From Rhytidiadelphus loreus (lineage: Eukaryota; Streptophyta; Bryopsida; Hypnales; Hylocomiaceae): DNA of 64,000 bases. The stretch is taken from assembly GCA_947034895.1 (NCBI GenBank), contig OX344761.1, positions 91,401,447 through 91,465,446 on the forward strand, in the 5' to 3' direction. The notes beneath the pieces were generated by a model that did not search any database, was not told where the DNA came from, and saw only the letters and a program-made list of their open reading frames with translations. Made by a program: the position numbers and the translations under genes. Positions within the stretch are counted from its first letter, which is position 1. Each line of letters starts with the position of its first letter. This document shows positions 34,983 to 47,154 of the stretch, in pieces.

Positions 34983-37139
34983 TTCTAGACCAAGGAATGC
35001 ATTACAAGTAGTTAATACTAATTGGCAACATGACTTTCACCATATACAACTATAATACTCTTCATATCTCGAATGAATTGTTCATTTGTTTCCAAGAAAA
35101 ACAAGCAACTATGCTACAAGAAGATCTGTCCATGTAACATTGAAAACATGGAATGAGAAAAACGGAATAATCATTGAGGGAATGATGTCTATCTTTTCAT
35201 ATTTTAATTTTTAAATGTGACTCAATTTTTGAGTAAGATAGTTACTCAAACTTCCTCACAATAAGTTAGCTTCTGACTGTACAATACAAACTCTCCTCCT
35301 CATCCAGAGTCAACAAATCTTGCTAGAAGAAAGAGCGTCGGTTTCTTTCGAGTCAAAAATTGCCCGAGTCTAGACTCTAGAACTGAATGTGATTGAATCC
35401 CACATCTAACTTGCGTAAACCCTAATCCCTAAGAACCCTAAATCTTAAACCCTCAACTTCGCACAAATGACACCAACTTTACATTTATTGCAAACGAAGT
35501 CCTCTTGCACTCTAACTTGCTCTTGCTCTCATAGAGATAGAAATGGTCAAATTCATGAAATTGGTGCACAAATTTCTTAAAACCAGATCTGGTGTAGATC
35601 TAAGTGTCCAGATGGCATCTCAAAAAATGTCAGTTTCATGAATTTTTTCCAATTCCATGAATTCATGTTACCAATGAATTGAAGCTGTAAAGGAAATTTC
35701 TTTTGGAGTTCTGGAAGTACAAATTAGGGTTAACGCCAAGACTTATTGCCAAGGCATCGATGAACCCAAGACGAATTGCAGTAATGAAACCACTCCGCTA
35801 GCTTTTGAGCTCCAAATGTCCAACTTGTTGCACACACAAAAACTTTGCAGAGCAGAAATATGTACAGCTCACATCCTTGCCTCATGACACTACTTCTGAA
35901 GCATGTGAAGAAAGCTGAAGAGAATGAATGGTTATGGCAACACAGAAGAGTGTGCTGAAGACGAAAGCATGCGTGAGGATCTAGAATTATTCTTACAATT
36001 TGAACCAGAAGAATCCAAAAACTGAAACCCTAATCCCAGTTCAATTACCTCATCTGGTGCCCTCATGAACCTAATTGCTTCTAAGTTTTTGACAAATTCA
36101 AACAGCTCTTAGATCAAGAATTCAAGATGTTACACATAATATGAATTTAAACACAACCAAGAAGGTAATGCAACTTTGAGGGTGAGGTTTCTATGAAGAT
36201 GTCACTATAAACTCGATAGCGGTTTGGAAGGAGAGATACGGAAGAGCTGTGACTGTAACTAATTTATGGCCTGATTGCTATTTAGCAGAGCCCATTTAGT
36301 TGTAGATGAAAGATTGACGCCTAAGGCCTTAAGGCCTTTCATTACACAACATGTCCCGTGGCTATGGCTACTTGTTTTTTGTCTTTGATAAACTTTTGAA
36401 ATTTCTGCAGTAGATCAGGGTGAGGCACTGATTTCAACTTGATAGATTTTTCGCAGAATATCAAAAGAGGAGACGTCAATAGGTAGAAGATGTGGTTTTG
36501 TATATCTTTCAACCTCATTGAATTTTAGCAGCAATTCAGTATAATGTCTATTGAATTTGAGGAACTTAATAAAAAACACCAGTACATGATGCTCTTCAGT
36601 TTGCAATGAAGCCAAGGTTGATGGGTATTGAATCTAATTGGTGCCCCAGTCATCATCAATCTTTTACATTCCAATCCTGGACAACAGAGCTCTAGATATA
36701 TAGGATACAAACGAAAATCATGATTGAGCAAACAACTGGACTTTTTCGATCTTCAATAGGTAGAAGGTATGAACTAAACTTATACAATCGACACATGTAT
36801 CACTCACGAGTCTGAAATTCAAAATCAAGACCATGCTCGATGGCTGGAATTGTATTCTTGAAATTCATTTAACCACTTTCTGATCACGGAAAAAAAACCC
36901 AGGGCTCCCTCCATTCTATCCTGAAGAATTGATTCAAAATTGACAGAATCGGGGATTTACTCAAATGAGCCTGAAATTCTAAATTCCACTATCTACTTGA
37001 AAATTAAATGCAATGATCATTACCAATTTCCTAATTTTGTACCCATAAGTACAATACACTAGTGTACAAATTGGTAATAAAAAAATCTCAGAATACACAA
37101 CAGTTCATATTGAATCCTTGAGTGAAAAAGGTACATTGT
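34983..37139. other. No gene identified; telo-box-like motifs
   Basis: AAACCCTAATCCCTAAGAAC at about 35417 and AAACCCTAATCC at about 36027 resemble the AAACCCTAA telo-box of plant promoters, or degraded telomere-type sequence. On the minus strand near 36110-36050 a short open piece ending FMRAPDE is followed by GTAATT, which could be an exon and donor. The minus ORF at 36415-36615 is protein-like but unrecognised. This could be a damaged host gene or a captured fragment. Confidence 0.3.
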
Positions 37140-37700
37140 CCCTCCATTACTATAAGAAAATTGTGTTTTTGGAGATCTTGACATCTCAGCGTCTCTGCTA
37201 ACGTTTTCCTTAATATCTGCACGTTTCTGTTGACGTTTCTACCGCGTTCTGCGCAAATGTGCCAAAAACATCGAAAATCTAGCCGGACATTACAAATTTT
37301 CCACTAGACATCACAAAAAACATGGGTCAATGGGGTCCTGAAAGGTCGCCATGTTGCTACCACCTAAGTGCCATGCATGTGCGGGAAGCCATGTAGGATT
37401 TTTCCATCCATTCCCGTCCATGACGTGGCATCTGAGGTGGCATTTGAGGTAAGATTTGACATCGCATCTAGTAAAGATGATGTGGCATGCCACATCAGCA
37501 CATTTTTTTGTCACGTTAGCGCATTTTCTTGTTGTTTAAGAAATTTAATATTGTTTTTGAAGACATCAACTTAGACATCTAGACGTTTTTGAAGACATCA
37601 ACTTAGCCGTTTAGCCGTTTTCTGAGACGTCATTGTAGATGTCTAGACATTTATTGAGACGTCAACTTAGACATCTAGATGTTCTGGGATGTCATTGTAG
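37140..37700. mobile_element. Possible CACTA-like end with subterminal repeats
   Basis: CATTACTATAAGAAAATTGT at 37145 resembles a CACTA terminus. From 37560 to 37690 units close to GACATCTAGACG and GACGTCAACTTAGACATC repeat, as CACTA subterminal repeats do. No matching far end was found, so this is tentative. Confidence 0.3.
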
Positions 37701-37886
37701 ATGTCCTCATTTCACCATGAATATTTCTTGCAACATCCAATATGATTTAGAAGAACAAAATGATGTCGCCTTTGACATTTATGTGGTCAAATGCACTATT
37801 TGGCATAATGTCAATATAGACAATTACACAAGTCCTACATAATACACATCCAAATTTCATAATATACAATACAACATTTCATATAT

Positions 37887-37932
37887 AGTACACCATACAT
37901 AATATACCATACATAATATACCATACAAAATA
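37887..37932. repeat. Tandem CCATACATAATATA units
   Basis: A 14-base period with about three copies, inside a wider AT-rich region of related ATACA-rich sequence. Confidence 0.8.
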
Positions 37933-38127
37933 CATTGTACTAAAAATGATGTCATATGACTCTAAATGTATTTCAGAAATGTCTAATACGACATGTCATA
38001 CACAGTACAATATACAATACAAAATACACCACACAAAATACACCATATTTGGATATTACAGTACATGGCTTCAAAAGCCACTTGATGTGATAATATAGAG
38101 AGGAGAAGACGACCTCTTTATACAAGA

Positions 38128-38227
38128 GGGGGGGTGGAAGTTAAACAAACAATATAGGATATGGAAAATTGTAACAATTCTCGTATTTTCCATATCCCAT
38201 ATTGTTTGTCTAACTTTCCACCTCCCC
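38128..38227. repeat. 100-bp near-perfect hairpin
   Basis: Arms of about 41 bases pair closely: GGGGGTGGAAGTTAAACAAA continuing through CAATATAGGATATGGAAAA (38128-38168), with its complement at 38186-38227. The loop is 17 bases. Differences are a few substitutions and one or two single-base indels. It is too short for a coding element; it could be a tiny MITE or a small-RNA precursor. Confidence 0.8.
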
Positions 38228-39089
38228 ATCATTTGCCATGGTTTGAAATCGTTGAGTAGTTTTGTCCACGGCTTAAAGTAGGGTTGAAAATACAAAGGTA
38301 AGGCCTATTCTATTCCTTTTTTTTAACTCTTCTTCTTTCCCTTTTAAACTATTCACCTTCCATTATTTGATTCCCAAGAGTTGACTTAGGCTTCTCAAAT
38401 AATTGCTTCAAAATTATAAACAATAATTGACTTTTGAAATCCTACAAGTCAATTATTATTCTATCCAACTTCTAATGGTCTAAATCACTTCCCTAAGATT
38501 TCCTCACAATCTTATCAACTTCTAATTGTCGTATAACTACTCGTATTCTTCACTCCCACTTCACACTTCAATCACTTTAGGAGTTTGGGAACTCAATGCT
38601 AGGCTAGAAGAGAGAAATAGTGGTGAGCTAGTTTCTAAACCCTCCTCCTTAATCAACTCGTAACCTCCTAATTCCTCCACTTCTTCTTCTAATTGCTAAA
38701 CTTCTATTTTTCCTTCCTAAGTACTTTAGCTCTCGGTTCGACTTTTGACAGCTTACTATTTTTAGAAGTTTGTGATTTTTTATGGATAGAGCCTCTCAGT
38801 AGCTTTCCGAAACTATAAGACACTTGCAATTTGGACTTTCCTAGCAAAACTTATGCATGGATGAAGTTTACCTACTAATTAGTACTTCAAAACTTCATCC
38901 ACTCATAACTCCCTCATTTCAACTCGGATTTCTACGTGCTTTATGTTTTTGGAAAGCTCTCAACTTTTAATTTCAGATTCTAAAATCAAATTTATATTGT
39001 CATCCCTTTCTAAGGGTCTGACTCCACTCTTGGCCTCGGCTCTAAACTAAACCTTAATACTAACTTGGAATTGATACAAGAGGGAAGTT

Positions 39090-39290
39090 CAAAGCTTTGC
39101 CGTAGGATGGAAAACTTGTAAAATTCTACCAAGTTCTCAAAACTTAAAGCCAAAGCTTTGCCACCGTTTCAGAAGGTGACTAAATTCTATGAAGGACTTG
39201 AAAACTCACAAAGCCAAAGCTCCGCCGTGCTTTGCAAAATACACAAATTCTATAGACACTTCTAAACAACTGAAGTAAAAGCTTTGCCGT
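39090..39290. repeat. 62-bp tandem units with CAAAGCTTTGCCGT
   Basis: Four motif copies at 39090, 39151, 39215 and 39277 are spaced 61-64 bases apart, with moderately conserved sequence between (ACTAAATTCTA, AAAACT). The same motif at similar spacing occurs in E copies 1 and 3. Confidence 0.7.
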
Positions 39291-39496
39291 ATTACAAAGA
39301 ATGAGGAGAATACGAACAACCACGAAGGCAAGGAATCGTTAGTAAACGATAGGCTACCACATTTTAGTACTAAAACAACTTAAAACAACACTGGAGGTTT
39401 TCCCCAAGCGGCATCGCTAGTCATAGGGGAAGGAAACTCTCTAGGATTAGTGTAAGGTTAGTTCACAACACAAGGAAACTTCAACAAAATACAACC

Positions 39497-39519
39497 AAAC
39501 AACAACAACAACAACAACT
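39497..39519. repeat. AAC microsatellite
   Basis: Seven to eight AAC triplets inside E copy 2. Confidence 0.9.
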
Positions 39520-42500
39520 AAGCTTAAAATACTTCAACAAAAAACACAAGAAGAAGATATCTAAGCTTGAAGGGACCCCAGGTTCTTCAAGAGAGCTTCG
39601 AAAACAACAACAAAGGAGCTTGAAATGCTCCAAAAACAAGAGAATTTGGCAACGTGGCCTAAATGGCCAAAATCCAACTAAATGGATCCAAATGATAATA
39701 AGGTGGTTCAAAAATGAACCTAAGGGGTGATTTGAGAGAAGAATGAGCCCCCTTATATACTCTTCCAAGGTGGCTCACCCCCTCTCAATTCCTAAGCCGT
39801 AATCTTATCAACTAAGATTTTCATCCTAATCTCCAGTTTTTGACTTTTTATGTTGGTCCGAAACTCTAACTTTTGGAGAAATGCTCCAAATCACAAACGG
39901 ATTGCGCCATTGGCTTCAGAAGTCCATTTTTAGTTCAAAGGAATCCCCAACCCCTTTCTCTTACGCTAAAAACTCAATGAATCCTAGCGCTAACTTAACG
40001 ACCCAAAAAGGTAAAAATCCAACTTTTGGAGGTTGACTTTTTTATGAAAAGTAACTAGCCTAGGCTCTTAAGTAGGTACAAGGGAGTAAAAAAAGACCCC
40101 ACTTTGACCTCATTCCGAACTCGTATGCCACCAGAACGCCGGTCAACTCCCCGAATTAACTTAAATTTCACCGGTTTCGAGGAATCTTGTTGGTTTACTG
40201 TCTTCTGGTTATCAGAATGTCTTGAAACTTGTTGGAGAAACTTATTATCATAAAACAACCTATACTAATTTTTAGTGAGATTTTACCGCCACCTGGGTAA
40301 TTACTAGGAATTTCCCATCGTAGGTTTAGGCGGTTGACCACTTGGAAAAAGATCCTTCAATGATAAAAAAAACCCGAGACTTTTCATGGAGTCTCTCATG
40401 AAACTCCATGACCCAAGTACAAGCACATATTCTCACTCTGCACTTCGGAATAGCAACAATTAAATCCCCACTCGTCTTAAATTACTAGCAATCAGGGAAT
40501 CTTTCACATACAAGGGAATCTTGATGAATCAACTTCGCTTTTGATTTCCTGGCATGCTTCTAGTCCGAAAACACAATCCGGCAGCCCCACATTCTTCCGT
40601 GGGCCCATCTTGAGAATGTAACTCCTACAGGCTAACCATTGGGGTTTCTACTATTTCGTTGATAAAGTGGGGAAACTGAAACCTCTCTCTAGAAATGAAC
40701 TTAGAACCTTTCTGGACTTCCCTCGAACCAATTTAGCCTTGATGAGTCACAGGTTTGGTAGGTTTTAGGCTATTTTGGTAATATTCACTCAAATCCCACT
40801 ATTTACATCAAATTTGGGGTTTTTCCCTATTCACATGTGGGTTTTGGGTGAACTAAAAGGAAAATACTATAATTATGACCAAATATTATAATGGCATGAC
40901 ACATACCTATTTTGGTTTTACACTCTTTTTTGGGCTTTTTGTACCTAAAACCTAACTTAATTTTGCAAAAATTGAAAAAAAGAAAATCATGAGTCCCAAG
41001 TGACGAATTGGGAGCTCACAGTCTCCTGTGATGTTGGTATCAACACTAATATATAAGTAGATGTCGCAGGTAGTTGTCTTTGTAAACTTAGACATTGATC
41101 AAAAAACATCAGTGTAGACATTTGTAGTTCTCATATATGGTGTTAAGGCATTGCATACAATTGTTTAGACCAGTGCTCTAAATGATACTAAGCAATGTAT
41201 CATGCGAGGAATACATCTTGACAAAGGCCTAGAGATGGAAGGGATGTGGAATTTTTTGTCTATAGTCAAGGCTCTTGCAACCATAAAGAGTTGTTTGTTA
41301 TCCACCCTAAGTAAGATTCTTACCTTTTGCGGAGTGGTTGACATTCGTGAGAAAGAAAATTGAACATTTTAGAAAGTTGTGTGCCGAATAGAGGTTAGGA
41401 GTAATAGAAGGCACTATACTCTATCCAATCCATCTTGAACATGGTTCAATTGCAAAATAATAGGGACTTTGATGGACTACAACCAATGCAAGAAATTGAG
41501 GACCCAATGTAGCATCTCATAGATGAAAGAAGAGCCTACTTTGTCATTGTAGGCAACAACGCAATTCATGAGGTTGAAGCTTAACACTACAAGGGAATGG
41601 TGTCCAAGATGATAGAGAATTGACAAAGATTTGTCCAAATCAACGAACAGACTTCTTGACTTTTTGATTTGTGCAGGTTTGGACATTTTTGTTCATGTAG
41701 AAAAACAGCTTCCGCCTTCTCCTACCTTATTTTAGGTCAAGGCAACGCCACAATTTTTTCTTGTTTTTGCCCACAACGCGTCTTGTGGCATTGGGAGAGG
41801 TTATTGTAGTGTATGAATGTCCTCACTTCGTAGATGTTGTGCAAGCAAGTAGCTCCGACACAAATTGCATCACAACTTCCTCACGGAGAGATTCCTCATT
41901 GCTCGCCTCTATGTGATCCCATCGAGCCTTTTCTTGCCCCTTCCCCTGCTGTGATCTGTTATTTACTATTCACTATTTTGTCCCCAATCGACACCTCTGG
42001 AGTTGGAGTATAGTTATTGCATGGCCTTTCTTCAAGATCTGCTGTTGTGGTCATGTCCTCCATTGCTGAGCCTAATTCGCCGATGCGTGCAAAGGAATAA
42101 AATGGTGAGGGGATGAATATCAAAGCGTGGTGAGTCGACCAGCATTGTAGGTTTTAATAGTTCTTTCTAAATTCAGGGCTCTGGTAGGATTTTGCTGCGA
42201 AGGAGATTGTTGCTTTGGATTGAACTTAGGGCTTGGGCAAGTAAATAAGAATTTCAGGATTGTGAGAAATTAGGGTATAACAGGTTTTTGGTGAAGTTCG
42301 GAGATTCTTGCTACGAATTACTCTAGAGCATGGCATCAAGGATAATTGAAGTTCGGCTTCAGAAGACATGATCTGATTGTCTCGATCGATGAGTAAGCTT
42401 CTAAATTTGATCAAAAGTGCATTTCTTGAATTTATTGTTTGTTTGTAGGTTTAATTACAACATCACCGATGATATCTGCCATGTCTGCCCTGGATATTTT

Positions 42501-42622
42501 GGTAAAGCCGCCATGATCTCTTGATTAGCTAGATTCAAATGAGTAAAGCTTTTATGGAAGAACATCTCTCAAAATTTCTTAATTTTTAACTCTGACAATC
42601 TAATTTGTAGTGAATGTTGCAG

Positions 42623-44406
42623 ATAAAGTAAAGAGTCGCCATGGTATTCTTCCAACTGCGATCGCCACTTGGTTAACTGCCATGACATTGTTGGTTGATT
42701 GGATGCATCTTCATGGTGTGTTGTCGGAAGAGAATCTTTTACAGACATTACAAGAATGAAGAATACACTCAACAATTCAATGGTATGAAACTTTGCCAAG
42801 CTAATCACATTCTTTCTTTGTAGATTCCAGCACTTGCAGACTTTGATGCTTCTTGTTCTTACTACTACTGAATGACACTCTCAGATACCAAGAACATTGA
42901 AGGAAGGCTGACAATATTTTCATACCATTGTCAAAAATTAAGCATTAAGAGAATAGTCCGTCAACAATCGCGGTTTCTATAACCCAATGGTAGTACTGGC
43001 ATGGCGACATCCATCCAAATTGCAGAGGTCAGTACAAGCTAAAGCTTCAGTTCACGATGACTTATTAGGGTTAGAGGTTGGGGGCGTTCTCATGACGCAA
43101 GAGCTTGTCACTCAACACAATTTGCCACATGTCATCCCTGAGACTCTCTAATTCAACCCCGCCTGGAGTTTTGTAAGCATGAATTTCTGGTCATTAGGGT
43201 TTGTTTAGACTTGGAATTGGAGTATTGTAGCGTTTTTTTAATTGAATCGATGTGCGGAAATTGGGGTGGAATTGCGTGTAGGAATGGCGACTAAGAAGGC
43301 AAGTGTTGATATAAACAAAGATCTTGGGCGGCTTGCCACAAATATCATTCTACACATACTCAACATGTGAGTCGGTCTTTTGGTTGTTCTTAGTGTGTAG
43401 CTTGGCCCCTTCTGAATTCAATTTGTCACTTGTAATCAATGTCAAAACAATAAGGGGGTAAATTTGTGATGATGTGGTGGACTCCTCCAAAAATTTCTTT
43501 CATGGAAGCGTTGGAAGAGGTTGGATTTGTGATTGCGAAAGTTTTCTTTGTTGATTTGTGCAAAAAAATTTTGCTATAGTGATGGTTCTTAGAGACTAGA
43601 AAATTATTGGTCTGCGGAGGTTCAGAACAGAGATTGTTAATTTCTTGTGTATTTGCTAGGAGATGATGGAAGAACTTGCTTCCAAATTTGACACTGTGCT
43701 CAACCATTTGAAAGAGTTCTCCAGGTATTTTCATGGTAAACTCATCGCTCTATTTTAGGCCAGATTAGAGTTGAAGGAATTTAGAATTTTACTGCAAATT
43801 TGGATTCTATTATGTAAGTACGGGGGCTGTTGATGATCTTCTTCTAGGTGCTTACAGATTTTTCTACTTGCAATCACAAGTACCACACTAGGTATCCGGG
43901 CCAAGAATATGTTTCTTGTGTTCTTGAGTTCAAATCAGAGTGTTAGTTTGTTGAGCTTCTGCATCATGGCTAGCCAGTATCTACTACCTTCACACTCAAG
44001 TACTTGCTATGCGCTTGCAATCCATTGCCTTTGATTAGCTCTATCTATGTCGTTAGCTATTTATATTGGATGATTGTGAGATGCATTTCCTTTGGCCCGA
44101 ATATTCAACAATCTCTATTTTGCGGCATCCCGGCATCCTGGCCCGAATATTCAATATGTAGTCAACCAACAATTTGGTATTCAATTCTTTTCAATTTTGA
44201 GCTTTCCTCCATGTTTTTTCTATTCCTTCAAGAGTCAAGGTTTAGGGTTTAAAGAAGCAATTCGATTTGTTTTGCTTTCAAATTTTCTACTTTCAATGAA
44301 AAAAGTTTTTGTGTTTATGATTGCAGATGTTCATGGATACGGAGATTTGATTGTGTTCTTGAGGATGCTGAAGCTGAATGCTACCGACACATCAAGTTCG
44401 TTTGAG
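42623..44406 (+). other. Unidentified exon-like fragments
   Basis: Four pieces have exon-like borders. 42623-42759 follows TTGCAG and reads RHGILPTAIATWLTAMTLL before a stop. 43284-43366 starts with ATG (MATKKASVDINKDLGRL) and ends at GTGAGT. 43660-43724 follows TGCTAG, reads EELASKFDTVLNHLKEF and ends at GTATTT. About 44332-44405 follows TTGCAG and ends before GTAAGT. They do not join into one open frame as written. I cannot name the genes. Their position inside the CACTA element suggests further captured fragments, possibly of more than one gene. Confidence 0.35.
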
Positions 44407-45159
44407 TAAGTGGAGACAGTCGCACAGAACTGCTCAGCATTTGTTTCTTTATGTACAACTAAATAATCACCATTTCACTTTCACCGATGCTTTCACAAAA
44501 ATGGTTGGGATAAACCTCTACTAGATGAATAGGGCCAAACTGAGCTTTCTATGTCCAGCAGCACTTTTGAGTAGGGCATGGGGAGCCTTTCTTTTGTCCT
44601 ATTTTAGTTCATTTGCGTCAAATGCGTGCTATGTTTGTCAAGTTATTTTGGTGATATAGAGTTTGACCCATCTGAGTTATACTTTTCACAATATTATGAA
44701 TCAATTTGGTCATCCACTCTTTCTAATGGTAAGTAATAAACAATTGGTTTTCTTCATCTTTATGTTTTGAAATGACTTTGTGGTCCATGACTTAATGCTC
44801 CATGTAAAACATCTTGTTTTTTTTTAAGAAGGAAAGAAGGCTGTTTCTAAGGTTGTATGATAAAGAATGTTGTATACTCTTGTAAAGGTTCCACAAGGGT
44901 TAGCTTTGATGGAGCTTGTAATGTTCATAAGCTAATGATGTAATTTGTTTTTAAGACTTGTGAAGGATTTGCACTGTATTGGTTTTTGAATAAGGCCTTG
45001 CAAATTTGTTGTCTTTATTTATTTACTTGGCCTACATTGAGTCGAGCCTCGTCCATTGTGGATGGCTATGAATTTTGCAAGGGGTGGGTGTCAACTTGTT
45101 TGTGCTGAATGGTCGATGTGTTATTGGTTTGGCAGGTTTCGTAAAAGCAATAGTTACAA

Positions 45160-45224
45160 GTGGAGGAGAAGAAGAAGAAGGCATTGGACAAGCACCTAGA
45201 CATCTTGCTGGGACAGAGAGAGAG
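45160..45224 (+). pseudogene. PIE1: Captured SWR1/PIE1-type remodeller exon fragment
   Basis: An open piece reads VEEKKKKALDKHLDILLGQ then RER, followed directly by GTATGA, a plausible splice donor. The KKKKALDKxLxxLLGQTER segment is a conserved stretch between the HSA and ATPase regions of plant PIE1/SWR1 chromatin remodellers, which install histone H2A.Z. Only about 22 residues are present here and no ATPase motif follows. A stop comes soon after if the donor is not used. It lies inside the CACTA element, 680 bases before the eIF3e exon. The identification rests on a short but distinctive match from memory. Confidence 0.55.
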
Positions 45225-45904
45225 GTATGAGGTTTAGAGCTACCAAGTGTGATGTATTATATGTTCCGCGTGATCACGAGGTTTGTGAGGATGACGAGGG
45301 TCGACTATGAAACATGTGATTTACGTGTTGGGAGTGTTTGCACGGATGCCTTTTGACTCCGTTGGAAGTGTGGATGGATCGAGAGTTGTGTTGTGATAGC
45401 CCTTGTGCTTGTGACGCTCTCTAACGTTGGCATCCGTAAGAGGATGGCAAAGCCACGTTAGAAACGGACGAAATTTTGATCACAGAAGTTGAAAGGAAAG
45501 AGGAGTGCTTTCCTTCCCGGCTCTCCGCATGGAGGATCTAGTGCATGGCAATGGGAGAGTGAGCTTCCATTGGAGGATCTTGTGAATGCGTATAAGTTGA
45601 TTATGCAAGATTGGTGTTGTTTTGAGGCTTTTTTGCCTAGTTCCATGGATTGTCTAAAGCTGAGCTTCTTGGACGTGTACGTGTGGATGTGATGGGGTAG
45701 GATTTTTTTGTATTTGATGCTTGTTTCCAAGGTATGACTTTGTCAGGCAGCCATGCATGGGAAAGGTCAAGCCTGTTGTTGCGCTATTGTGGACCTATGT
45801 ATCGGTTTGATATGTTGTATGTACACTAACTTATTAGGGTTGAAGGGGCACATTCAATATTGTTCTAAAGTTCTATTTAACTAAAGTTTCATCATTTGTT
45901 GCAG

Positions 45905-46124
45905 GTATTTAAATGCTATTCAGACAAATGCTCATCATTTGTTGCAGCACTTGGCCACAGTTGCAATTGTGAATAAAAGGAGGAGGAACGTGCTCAAAGA
46001 GTTCATCAAGGTTATCCAACAAGAATATTACACTTACAACAACCTTGTCACTAAATTTTTGGAATGCTCGTATGTAAATTATGCCTTTGACAGAGCTCAG
46101 AAGAAGCTTCGTGAATATGGAGAG
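45905..46124 (+). pseudogene. EIF3E: Captured eIF3e (INT6) exon
   Basis: A 220-base exon is bounded by TTGTTGCAG and GTAAGT. It encodes 73 residues, including YLNAIQTNAHHLLQHLAT, VNKRRRNVLKE, IKVIQQE, FLECSYVNYAFDRAQKKL and RE. These match the conserved middle of eukaryotic initiation factor 3 subunit E, before its PCI domain. The frame is open, and splice sites and phase look intact. The rest of the gene is missing: a possible further trace, ISDFFLGK, lies at about 46356-46380. Several positions differ from the usual residues (CSYVNYAFD), which suggests relaxed constraint. Location between CACTA ends indicates capture by the transposon rather than a resident gene. A chimeric transcript with the PIE1-like piece is conceivable. 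Confidence 0.8.
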
Positions 46125-47154
46125 GTAAGTCTAAGAAATTCAGTCATGTAGTTCACGTTTGCATTATTTTATTTCTTCCTTTTGCTTACAAGAGCAATTC
46201 TTTGAATACTTTGTATGATCAATTCCAAAGGTGCAAGTGATTGTGGAAGTTGTATGTAGAATGGTATTGTTCTCAACATCTAGATATATTCTGCTTTATT
46301 TGTCAAGACTTTGGGTTTTGTTACTCATGTAAAGTTGCTCTCCATGCAACTAATTATTAGCGACTTTTTCTTGGGCAAGCCGAACGACAGAACCAATGAG
46401 CAAATTTGTTCAGGAAGAGGAGGAGCAGTTGTTTTTGGAGAAGAGTCCATTGCATACAAAAGCCTAAGCTATTCATACTCTCTTCTTTACAAGACAAGAA
46501 GTTGACTTAGAAAATGTTTTTGGATTAGCACTTCATTGTTTGTTTGGAGGATAGAAAATTAGTGACCTCTCTTTAGGGTACTTTTGTCAATTTGGAGGTG
46601 ATCAATGTCTAGGTTTTGTTTAGAGCATATTAAGTTGGGCCCTTAGAACAATAACTGCTTAGTCTTGGTCTCATTGCTTTTAGCTTCATGGTGAAGAGAA
46701 TCCACCATGGCAATGGGGCACATGAACATTTTTGAAAAGACACTAAAATTTGACAAAAGTTTGTCATTTGACAAAAAAAATCTTCTATATCTTTGTCCTT
46801 GATGACAGATAGGTTGACAAAACTCTGTCAATGGAGTGTCGTAGTTGACATAAGTCTATCAACTAAGTGTCCAAATCAAGTAGTCCTAATTGACGGGACA
46901 ATTGACATAATTATGTCAAATTTTTGTCAATTAGGACATATTTTCCCTTGTAGTGTAATATGTCCACGTCCTTTGTATATATGTGTGATAGCTTGCAAAT
47001 GTCATGTAGAACATCTAAAGGATATGGTAGCTTGTCTACTTTTTTGTCTTCTACAAAAAATTGTTGTCTTGAAAAACATTCATCGAGTTCCAAAAGTAAT
47101 GATTGTAGATGTTGGATGTAATGTGTATGTGACATCATTTGAACAGGGAAGGTT

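Larger units (their letters stand above)
38690..41020 (+). repeat. E repeat, copy 2
   Basis: Its second half matches E copy 1 landmark by landmark: GCGGCATCGCT at 39409, CCCTTATATACTCTTCCAAG at 39749, ACGCCGGTCAAC at 40136, TTTTTAGTGAGATTTTACCG at 40270, ACTCTTTTTTGGGCTTTTTG at 40921, and the right end GAGTCCCAAGTGACGAATTG then GGAGCTCACA at 41020. The left boundary is approximate. No protein domain was seen. The identical right end in two copies indicates a defined mobile unit ending in CA. Confidence 0.55.
41585..46955. mobile_element. 5.4-kb CACTA element carrying captured exons
   Basis: The element begins CACTACAAGGGAATGGTGTC and ends with the inverted complement (...TTTTCCCTTGTAGTG). 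TAA flanks both ends (41582-41584 and 46956-46958), a 3-bp target duplication typical of CACTA elements. The right 200 bases hold many TTGACA and TGTCAA units in both senses, and the left end has TTGACAAAGATTTGTCC; these fit subterminal transposase-binding repeats. No TNP2-like transposase ORF is present, so it looks non-autonomous. It carries plus-strand exon pieces of at least two unrelated host genes (SWR1/PIE1 type at 45160, eIF3e at 45905), as gene-capturing CACTA elements do. Several further exon-like pieces (42623-44406) are unidentified. Confidence 0.8.

Noticed and set aside
35410..35460. Interstitial telomere array
   Set aside because: Only a few imperfect CCCTAA-like units are present; too short and irregular to call a telomeric repeat.
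45489..45692. 67-codon ORF (FLPGSPHGGSSAWQWE)
   Set aside because: Protein-like composition, but no family recognised and no splice borders; left within the CACTA element without its own call.
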